Both the position numbers and the translations under genes were made by a program. Positions 39,790 through 47,393 of a stretch of 47,393 nt of DNA are shown piece by piece (positions within the stretch are counted from its first letter, which is position 1; every line of letters starts with the position of its first letter). The stretch spans positions 1 to 47,393 of the forward strand of contig RPFO01002298.1 of the NCBI GenBank assembly GCA_009746045.1, read 5' to 3'. The notes under the pieces are model-generated. The model was not told the DNA's origin. It made no database searches and saw only the letters and a list, made by a program, of their open reading frames with translations. The stretch comes from Mesostigma viride. Taxonomy: Eukaryota; Streptophyta; Mesostigmatophyceae; Mesostigmatales; Mesostigmataceae.

Positions 39790-41549
39790 TGAACCATGAA
39801 AAAAAGCACGCAACACACCACGCGTCGTACCTTTTTATAGATGTTTCTTTTTTTTTATGGGGCCGGCCGGGGGCGGCGGTGGCGGCAAAACTGAAGCTAG
39901 TGACACCGCGCAGATGACGCCGTGAACATGTCGCGTTGTACCGTAGAAGATGCGAACAAAAAACAAAACACGAAAAAAGAGAGGCGGACCGCATATGACA
40001 GGGACGAAAAAAAGTCAGACACAAAGCCTGTGTTATCTGGCATGCATAAATACATGTGGTGTGGTGCTGGCATGCGTGGATGGGTGTCATGGGGTGCTGG
40101 CATGCATGGATGGGTGTCATGGGGTGCTGGCATGCATGGATGGGTGTAATGGGGTGCTGGCATGCATGGATGGGTGTAATGGGGCGCTGGCATGCGTGGA
40201 TGGGTGTCATGGGGTGCTGGCATGCATGGATGGGTGTCATGAGGTGCTGGCATGCATGGATGGGTGTCATGGGGTGCTGGCATGCATGGATGGGTGTCAT
40301 GGGGTGCTGGCATGCATGGATGGGTGTCATGGGGTGCTGGCATGCGTGGATGGGTGTCATGGGGTGCTGGCATGCATGGATGGGTGTCATGGGGTGCTGG
40401 CATGCGTGGATGGGTGTAGTGGGGTGCTGGCATGCATGGATGGGTGTCATGGGGTGCTGGCATGCATGGATGGGTGTCATGGGGTGCTGGCATGCATGGA
40501 TGGGTGTAGTGGGGTGCTGGCATGCGTGTATGGGTGTCATGGGGTGCTGGCATGCATGGATGGGTGTCATGGGGTGCTGGCATGCATGGATGGGTGTCAT
40601 GGGGTGAACCATGAAAAAAAGCACGCAACACACCACGCGTCGTACCTTTTTATAGATGTTTCTTTTTTTTTTATGGGGCCGGCCGGGGCGGCGGTGGCGG
40701 CAAAAATGAAGCTAGTGACACCGCGCAGATGACGCCGTGAACATGTCGCGTTGTACCGTAGAAGATACGAACAAAAAACAAAACACGAAAAAAGAGAGGC
40801 GGACCGCATATGACAGGGAAGAAAAAAAGTCAGACACACAGCCTGTGTTATCTGGCATGCATAAATACATGTGGTGTGGTGCTGGCATGCATAAATACAT
40901 GTGCCAGCAAACCTGAGCTGCAAGGGAGCGAGAAAACCAAGAAAAAAAGCACGCAACACACCACGCGTCGTACCTTTTATAGATAGATGTTTCTTTTTTT
41001 TAATGGGGCCGGCCGGGGGCGGCGGTGGCGGCAAAACTGAAGCTAGTGACACCGCGCAGATGACGCCGTGAACATGTCGCGTTGTACCGTAGAAGATACG
41101 AACAAAAAACAAAACACGAAAAAAGAGAGGCGGACCGCATATGACAGGGAAGAAAAAAAGTCAGACACACAGCCTGTGTTATCTGGCATGCATAAATACA
41201 TGTGGTGTGGTGCCGGCATGCATAAATACATGTGCCAGCAAACCTGAGCTGCAAGGGAGCGAGAAAACCAAGAAAAAAAGCACGCAACACACCACGCGTC
41301 GTACCTTTTATAGATAGATGTTTCTTTTTTTTAATGGGGCCGGCCGGGTGCGGCGGTGGCGGCAAAAATGAAGCTAGTGACACCGCGCAGATGACGCCGT
41401 GAACATGTCGCGTTGTACCGTAGAAGATACGAACAAAAAACAAAACACGAAAAAAGAGAGGCGGACCACATATGACAGGGACGAAAAAAAGTCAGACACA
41501 CAGCCTGTGTTATCTGGCATGCATAAATACATGTGGTGTGGTGCCGGCA
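39790..41549. repeat. Higher-order repeat: 270-bp unit copies 2-5 and a third minisatellite block
   Basis: The 270-bp unit recurs at 39,790-40,060, 40,606-40,880, 40,930-41,210 and 41,270-41,548. A minisatellite block lies at 40,061-40,605. Copies 3-5 are nearly head to tail, joined by a short GTGCCAGCAAACCTGAGCTG linker. Sharp boundaries indicate unequal exchange of composite units. Confidence 0.9.
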
Positions 41550-42229
41550 TGCATAAATATCAACGTTATTAACCAAGAATGGCAGCCGGGGGAAAGATGT
41601 CGACTACATTGCAGGCCGGAAAAAACGATCATACGGCACTGGCATGGCAAGAAAACCCAGCAACCCAGCAACGCAGCTATAAAGCCCAGAAAAGAAAACA
41701 TGCACGACAGCCTGCTTCAATAATGCATTGATTCCAACAAATGAATAAGTGGGGCTGCCATTCGTACCTTTTTTTCTTTTTCCGGGGTTTACTCGATACA
41801 GGGCGCACGCAAGGATGCTGCACACAATTAAAGGCACAATTAAAGGCATACACCATAAGCAAGCGAATCAGTTGACGGGCTAAACACAATTAAAGCAAAC
41901 GCGACGTTCAGAATCACAGCTACAATTTCTGATTCTTCTAGCCCGTCAACGAGCTGCTTGTGGACAACTATCTGTCAAAAGCATCCATGTACATCCGCCA
42001 TTGCTCACCTCTTTCTTCACTCCGAATAGCGACAATGGCTTTGCTCAGTTGAATATGGCTGTCGGGTTGCTAATATCGTTGTCACTTTCGGCCGATGTCG
42101 CGAATACCCGCCGTTGATGCTCGGGTGCAAGGTGCATCCACGGTGTCGGTCTTCCAGGAGGGCTGGAAAGCGCCAACGCAGCACCTGCAATTCAAATTCC
42201 CTGGTGCTGGTATGCCGACGCGCAAATGG
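41550..42229. other. Unique stretch with a nested hairpin
   Basis: No gene supported. GTTGACGGGCTA at 41,871-41,882 pairs perfectly with TAGCCCGTCAAC at 41,939-41,950. Inside, AGAATCA pairs with TGATTCT. Confidence 0.6.
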
Positions 42230-42233
42230 AATG

Positions 42234-42430
42234 GCGCGGCGCCTAAAAGGCGCCGCGCGCGGGAAAAAAATTGACGCGCCAAACGATATGGCGCGGCGCC
42301 GTCCCGGCGCCGCGCTGAAAAATACTTGCAGTCGCAACTGTGACGTGGCGCTGCAGACCACACGGTAGGGAATTCGCAGCGCCATATATGGCGCCACGCC
42401 GACTCCTGACGCCGTGTGGCGCCACATGGA
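42234..42430. repeat. Cluster of GGCGCC hairpins
   Basis: GCGCGGCGCC and GGCGCCGCGC form perfect 10-bp hairpins twice, at 42,234-42,258 (loop TAAAA) and 42,291-42,315 (loop GTCCC), with similar following sequence. GCGCCATATATGGCGC (42,379-42,394) and a TGTGGCGCCACA palindrome follow. Confidence 0.85.
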
Positions 42431-42625
42431 CGCGGCGCTGCACACAGCTCGAGCCCATTTTTTCACATTCCTGCTACCTGATTGGACGCCTGGCGGAGGA
42501 AGCTTTTCACGGCGCGACGCCGAGGGGCTTCAAAAACGTATATAAGCAGGCAAAATTTCTCCGAAATTTAATGAACGAGCGCGACGCGGAGACCATGCTA
42601 GTGTGCGGAACTGGTGAACCACACC

Positions 42626-42707
42626 GGTACGGGACAGATTCTTGGCTGATCCTCGTAGTACCTCGTGAACACGTCTAGTAGGCCCGGGTTCAACTCCCGT
42701 CGTAACA
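42626..42707 (+). ncRNA. tRNA-like / SINE-like Pol III candidate
   Basis: The B-box GGTTCAACTCC is canonical and a T run (nine T) follows at once, as for Pol III termination. GGTACGG at the 5' end pairs with TCGTAAC in six of seven positions. A weak A-box (TGGCTGATC) lies about 45 bases upstream of the B-box. The anticodon arm is not convincing, so a tRNA-derived SINE or pseudo-tRNA is likelier than a functional tRNA. Confidence 0.35.
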
Positions 42708-42709
42708 TT

Positions 42710-43245
42710 TTTTTTTGGGTTGGTGTGGCAAGCCTATAAAGCAATCCGCAAACCACTACACGGCTGGTAAGATTTAATATAATTAGCAACCTAATAGCTA
42801 TATCAAAAATGTTTATGGGCATGGAAATTTTTAATATGTTGATATTAGACTGCAATGAAACGAATATGCAACCTGCCCCCCGATGTTTAATACAATAATT
42901 ATTATTATTATTTGTGGCATGAATATAATAATTGTGTAAAATACAATGCTATGTGCAATATATTGCTGGTATGCCATGCAATTGTAACCAACAGGTGCAA
43001 GACCAAAAGGCGTCTTCAGGGCCCACTGCTGCAAACAAGAGCTATGGCGGCGGGAGGTGCGTGCAGGGTTACGGATTTACGGGGTTGTTGACCACCAAAT
43101 TTGTTGTTACGTGTGTTATGGAAACATTTCAGTCGAATTTCTGGATTCCAACGGTCGTTAAGGTTATAAAAAGTGCGTTGGGATTCGGAAATTCACTTTC
43201 TGGCGTGTAAAAAATGCAGGTGTTGGCGAGTTTTCGGCCCGCTTT
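42710..43245. other. AT-rich intergenic stretch
   Basis: No gene supported. One diverged palindrome half (CCAACGGTCGTTAAGG) near 43,148 marks the approach to the array. Confidence 0.4.
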
Positions 43246-43249
43246 CAGG

Positions 43250-43890
43250 GGTCCAACGGCCGTTGGGTGTCTAAAATGCATGTGTTAGCGTGTTTCCGGC
43301 CCACTTTCAGGGCCCAACGGCCATTGGACGTCGAAAATGCATGTAAAGGGCGTGTTTCAGGCCCACTTTCAGGGGTCCAACGGCCGTTGGGTGTAAAAAA
43401 TGCATGTGTTGGCGTGTTTTCGGCCCGCTTTCAGGGGTCCAACGGCCGTTGGGTGTCGAAAATGCATGTGTTGGCGTGTTTCAGGCCCACTTTCAGGGGT
43501 CCAACGGCCGTTGGGTGTCGAAAATGCATGTGTTGGCGTGTTTTCGGCCCGCTTTCTGGGGTCCAACGGCCGTTGGGTGTCGAAAATGCATGTGTTGGCG
43601 TGTTTCAGGCCCACTTTCAGGGGTCCAACGGCCGTTGGGTGTCGAAAATGCATGTGTTGGCGTGTTTCAGGCCCACTTTCAGGGGTCCAACGGCCGTTGG
43701 GTGTCGAAAATGCATGTGTTGGCGTGTTTCGGCCCGCTTTCTGGGGTCCAACGGCCGTTGGGTGTCGAAAATGCATGTGTTGGCGTGTTTCAGGCCCACT
43801 TTCGGGGTCCAACGGCCGTTGGGTGTCGAAAATGCATGTGTTGGCGTGTTTCAGGCTTACTTTCAGGGGTCCAACGGCCGTTGGGACGTA
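43250..43890. repeat. 61-bp array carrying the palindrome (family C), about 11 copies
   Basis: Units of CCAACGGCCGTTGGGTGTCG followed by AAAATGCATGTGTTGGCGTG and a TTTCAGGCCCACTTTCAGGGGT segment. The flanks share nothing with family A or the 208-bp satellite beyond the palindrome. The array ends about 70 bp before the next gene's start. Confidence 0.95.
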
Positions 43891-43954
43891 CAAATTGGGT
43901 AATTGTTGGAAAGCAATAATTTGATAAAATGTCAAAACTTCGTCTGGATTCTGT

Positions 43955-46107
43955 ATGCGCGCGGATGCAGGTGAAGCGCACAACAAAGACCAAAGTCTCA
44001 AGTACGTCGAGATCAAGGGCAACCAACTTGCCCTCGACATGGCCAGCGCCATGGAATACTTGCTGAAGGACAACAATCACAAGACTGAAAACACGAAAAC
44101 TGCAGTAGGCTTGAGGGCGCTTGAGCGGCTGCCAGGTGCGGTTGTGAAGGTTATGGGGAAACAGTACCGCCCTGCGCTGAAAAGAAAGGCGTCGGAGTCC
44201 TTCGCTCAGGAGGTTGTCGCTAATATCGTGCAAGGTTTCCAGGAATTGGGCAAGTCGGATGAGCACAGGAACGCGAAGTGCGCTGTGCTGTCAATGTGCT
44301 TGGGAAAGGACGGCATGAACAATCAAGGGCATTGCACTCTCGCGCGGCTGCTTAACGTCACGCCCAAGGATATCCAGACCGCAAGGGGAATGAGGATGGG
44401 GGGCGACCTTCCCGCCCTGAAGGCGCCCCCTCGGGCTGTACGGTCGGACAAGTTTCCGGAGGAGGTCAAAGAAATCGTCGGGAGTTACTGGTTGTCAGAC
44501 CTAAACACGAGGGCGTCTCCCAACCATAAGGACGTGGTCAATGAGTTCGAAAGGAAGGGAAACGCCAGGATCCTGATTTCCTCCCAGGGCGGAAGGTACT
44601 ACTTGGACTCGCTTGAAACGATTTACAAGCGGTTCTGTTCTGACGCGTCGCCGTACAAGGGAGGTATCGTGACGACTGCGGACGGGACAAGGTACAAGGT
44701 GGGGTACACGAAGTTCGTGGAGTTCATGCCCAAGTGCGTAAAGGGCGTGTGGAAGGACCGGGACTTGTGCGCATGCGAAAAGCACGTCGTCTTCGAGTCC
44801 CTGCTCTCTGCCTTCACCAAAGGCGTCAAGGAGTTGAAGAGCACGCTGGAGATCGAGGAGAGGGAGGGTATCCCTTCCGTGCCTGACAATGCCCATGACT
44901 TCGTTCGACGTTTCACCTGCCACAGGTCTGAGAGGGGGGGGGGGGGCAAGGAGGGGGGAGGACGGGCGGCCCGTTCGTTAACGTCCCAATGAACTGCTTG
45001 GAAGGGACCTGCAACGAGTGTGGGATTTCCGAGTTCATCGTGACGGACCAGATGAAGGGGTGGACAAAGAAGTACACGTGGTTCGACTTCGTAAAGGAGG
45101 GCACAGCGCCCCGTGGGACGGTAAGCATGTATATTTGCATCGTTGAATATATATATGTAGACTTTCTTACTTCCAACGGCCGTTGGCGTTGGGAAATTCC
45201 CAGCTGCTGACTTCCATTCTTCGGTCAATCCATGGTGCGCGGGTGTGTTGTGTTGCAGGAGGAGGATGTGGCGCCGCAAATGAACCTGCAGCAAAAACTC
45301 ATCAAGTCAACCCTCTCGGAGCTCCATGAACTCATTACGGCGCGCTTCCCGGAATTCGCCATTCACGTCCATACATGGGCCTGGCAGCACCACGCTTACA
45401 AGGAGTGCATTGACGTGATGCCGCTGGGAACGGTGGTGGTCCTGATGGACTACTCGGAGAACTATTCGGACCATCTGCAGAAACAGTTGCAGGCGCAGTA
45501 CTGGTACCCAAGTAGTTACGTCCTGATGCCGGTGATCGTGATGTACCGTGATCCCGTATCGCTGGAAATCAAAAGGGTGAAGCACGATTACATGGGGAAG
45601 GACGTACCGAGGAATGCCCAGACCCTGGAGTTCGTGATGAAGAATACCCTTAAGGTGCTGAGGGAGGAGGGGGTGGAGGTGAGGAACTGGATCAGTTGGT
45701 CCGACAACTGTAAGGAGCAGTTCCAATCCCGGTATGTGGTGGCGATGGCTGCGGACCTGCTCGAGGCCGACCCCGACTTGGACACATTGGAGTGGAACTA
45801 CTCATGTGCAGGACATGGGAAGGGGGAGTCGGACGGGGAGGGGGGACGGTGAAAAGCATCCTCAAAAGAGCGCAGATGCAGGAGGACAATCGGAACCTGA
45901 ATACGGTGGAGGCACTGGTGGCCTACCTGAACCGGGATTGGAGAACCGGCAAAGACTCGAGTCGACCATCGGCACAATCGGACGTGGTTCGACGGGCATT
46001 TCTTCTCGATAACGTAAGTAAAGACAGTTGCTTTCTGGTGGTCAAGTGCAGTTCTATAATTTGTCTCTGGTTACACAGCTTCCTTGATGCAGTTTGAAGT
46101 TTCTTAA
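43955..46107 (+). CDS. DDE transposase-like protein, three exons (two frameshifts)
   Basis: Exons 43,955-45,120, 45,259-46,013 and 46,093-46,107; introns start GTAAGC and GTAAGT and end GCAG. One missing G near 44,933-44,945 and one at 45,841-45,846 restore all phases to about 645 residues. Motifs: DRDLCACEKH; FTCHRS plus LEGTCNECG (Cys box); VVLMDYSENYSD; SWSDNCKEQFQSRY; GHGKGESDGEGG. These match a widespread eukaryotic family of uncharacterised, transposon-derived proteins with DFAENY, SDG-x-Q(Y/F)K and HGKGP-DG motifs, with Asp/Asp/Glu as likely catalytic residues. No terminal inverted repeats were found, so it may be an isolated or domesticated copy. The name of the superfamily is not certain. 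Confidence 0.7.
45121..45258 (+). other. Intron 1 of the transposase-like gene, with a palindrome
   Basis: Donor ACG|GTAAGC, acceptor TGTTGCAG|GAG, phase 0, 138 bp. CCAACGGCCGTTGG sits in its middle at 45,173-45,186. Confidence 0.8.
46014..46092 (+). other. Intron 2 of the transposase-like gene
   Basis: Donor AAC|GTAAGT, acceptor GATGCAG|TTT, 79 bp. The last exon is only FEVS and a stop, so this junction is less certain. Confidence 0.5.
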
Positions 46108-46109
46108 GG

Positions 46110-46212
46110 CCAACGGCCGTTGGAGCTGGAAAATCATATAATTGTGGAGTGCCAACGGCCGTTGGAGTTGAGAAATGTACTTATAAAGTTTCCAAGGGCC
46201 AACGGCCGTTGG
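46110..46212. repeat. Three palindromes downstream of the transposase-like gene
   Basis: CCAACGGCCGTTGGAG at 46,110, 46,152 and 46,199 in three related contexts of about 45 bp. The first begins three bases after the gene's stop codon. Confidence 0.9.
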
Positions 46213-46281
46213 AGTTTGGAAATCTTATAATCGGGGTTCTTTGAACGGAGTTTCTTCTATACGTGAATGCGGGAACAAGAG

Positions 46282-46530
46282 GCCGCTGGATGAGCGGCTT
46301 ATAGGTCGCAGTGTTTACTCGTAGTTGTTTGGCTAGAGCTTTTGTGATTAGTAGATGCAATATAGTGCATGGTTGAAAAATGAATTAAATAAAATGTGCG
46401 TTCCGCGCTTGGGTTGATTATACCCGGGCGGAACGGGGCGTGAGGTGCAGTGCCCCTGAAAAGAACAACCTACGCATTATTTAATACTAGCCGTGCAGAT
46501 TCGGGATATTCTACCCCCGGTCTGTACGGT
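46282..46530 (+). ncRNA. Series of stable hairpins, possible structured RNA
   Basis: GCCGCT/AGCGGC at 46,282-46,298. CGTTCCGC/GCGGAACG enclosing TTGGGT/ACCCGG at 46,399-46,435. GGGGC/GCCCC at 46,435-46,456. A 16-position stem with one mismatch lies at 46,490-46,530 (GCCGTGCAGA / TCTGTACGGT). Strand is not determined by the sequence. A spacer of a ribosomal RNA operon or an unknown structured RNA would both fit. Confidence 0.35.
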
Positions 46531-47393
46531 TAGCGTCTTACTAGCATCCACTAAACATAAGGGTTTAATGACGTCAGTTAGCTAGGGATAAGGGAGGTTT
46601 TGCGACTAAAAGCCGCTCTGGCTGGTTTTGTCGGCCTCTTTCTTTGCTCGTTGTCGTTGCGGCGGCAGCCGCAGCTATGGGTGCTGCGGAGCAAAATCCC
46701 AAAAGCACTGGTTGCACTGGCCACTTGGCCAGTGGTGAGACTTCCAGTTGTTAACCGGCCAGGCGTAGTTCCTCGCCCGGTTAACTAAAAGAAAAGAAAA
46801 AGATTACCTCCGGTCCGCACCTTTTCCCCAGCTTGGGGTCTTTGGTGGGCCGGATGCCGTGACAGGTGCTCAACTGTCGCTTGGTCGGCCCAGTGCGCGA
46901 GCTGGTGCTCCGTACCTGGGGATGCTTGCACCCCGGGTTGGAGCCGGATGGCTGGCACTGGCGACCCGTGTCTCGGTCCGCGGCCTGCGGCTTTTTCTTC
47001 GGAAATTGCTGCTGGCCAGCAAACTTTGCAATTGCCTTCCGCCGAGGGGGGGGTGGTTGGGGCTGGGGACGGCGATGGGAAAAGCGTCTAAGCTAGAAAT
47101 TTTTTCCCCACGCATAGAAACCTCGGGGGGAATGCGGTCTTGGCTGAACGGACTCTCGTTCAGCCAGGTGCCTGGGGCTGTGGCCTCGGGCATCCGGGCT
47201 GGCGGGGCCTGGGCTAGGTCCACGTTTTTTCTCGAAGCACCCCGGGTCTATGGGGAGACGGCCATAGCGGTACCGACTCGGGGCCCGAGAGGGGTCATGA
47301 TAGGCTGGCCGTGCGCAATCGCAGTGCAAATGCGCTGGGCCTTTTTGGGCCTGGCCATGCATCCACAGCCGCCGGGCACACGCCTCCCGATGT
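46531..47393. other. GC-rich, hairpin-dense, gene-free end of the window
   Basis: No coding region is convincing. Perfect hairpins: CACTGGCC/GGCCAGTG at 46,715-46,734, GTTAACCGG/CCGGTTAAC at 46,750-46,785 and GGCTGAACG/CGTTCAGCC at 47,142-47,165. The character resembles rDNA spacer, but I recognise no rRNA gene in the window. Confidence 0.4.

Noticed and set aside
35411-40732. Long Cys/Trp/His-rich ORFs (WHAWMGV, HGVLACMDGC) in the minisatellites
   Set aside because: They come from a 30-bp repeat open in several frames on both strands, and end where the repeat ends.
42626-42707. A functional tRNA gene at the B-box site
   Set aside because: The acceptor stem has a mismatch and no proper anticodon arm forms, so I list it only as tRNA-like.
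46531-47393. Ribosomal RNA gene at the right edge
   Set aside because: No conserved rRNA core sequence is recognisable. Only the spacer-like character supports it.

Overview
This window is nuclear DNA of a eukaryote, most likely a green alga. The support is GT-AG introns, MYND and F-box genes, a Ty1/copia retrotransposon, a broken fragment of plastid rpoB of green-algal character near 21.7-22.2 kb, and very heavy satellite content. I do not name a species.

Layout. (1) 0.86-20.28 kb, minus strand: one large uncharacterised gene that I reconstruct from four exons. Intron 1 is about 7.1 kb and holds a 46-bp repeat array, two long hexanucleotide satellites of GGACAA type, and an 882-bp perfect nested palindrome. 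Exon 1 is split by a complete, very young LTR retrotransposon (13,324-20,243, TSD CTCTT). (2) 21.06-22.15 kb: a 79-bp tandem repeat and the plastid insertion. (3) 22.4-27.9 kb: small minus-strand genes, several Cys/His-rich and one with a MYND finger, with local segmental duplications. (4) 27.96-30.5 kb: a 208-bp satellite. (5) 31.4-34.0 kb: an F-box gene, a second MYND gene and a small Lys-rich gene. (6) 34.5-41.55 kb: a GGAAGGAG-type microsatellite, two related minisatellites of about 30 bp, and a 270-bp embedded unit repeated five times. (7) 41.6-42.7 kb: GC-rich hairpins and a Pol III-like B box. (8) 43.25-43.9 kb: another palindrome array. (9) 43.95-46.11 kb, plus strand: a three-exon gene with motifs of a transposase-like DDE family. 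(10) 46.28-47.3 kb: a gene-free stretch dense in strong hairpins.

The unifying feature is the 14-bp palindrome CCAACGGCCGTTGG, present roughly 75-80 times. It is embedded in at least four unrelated repeat families, in introns, and about 40-110 bp upstream of most predicted start codons. Its two halves are overlapping, oppositely oriented Myb-type AACGG cores, so a regulatory or target-site role is plausible. Most genes carry apparent one-base deletions, mainly at homopolymers. Exon phases become fully consistent once these are allowed for, which points more to sequence-accuracy problems than to decay.
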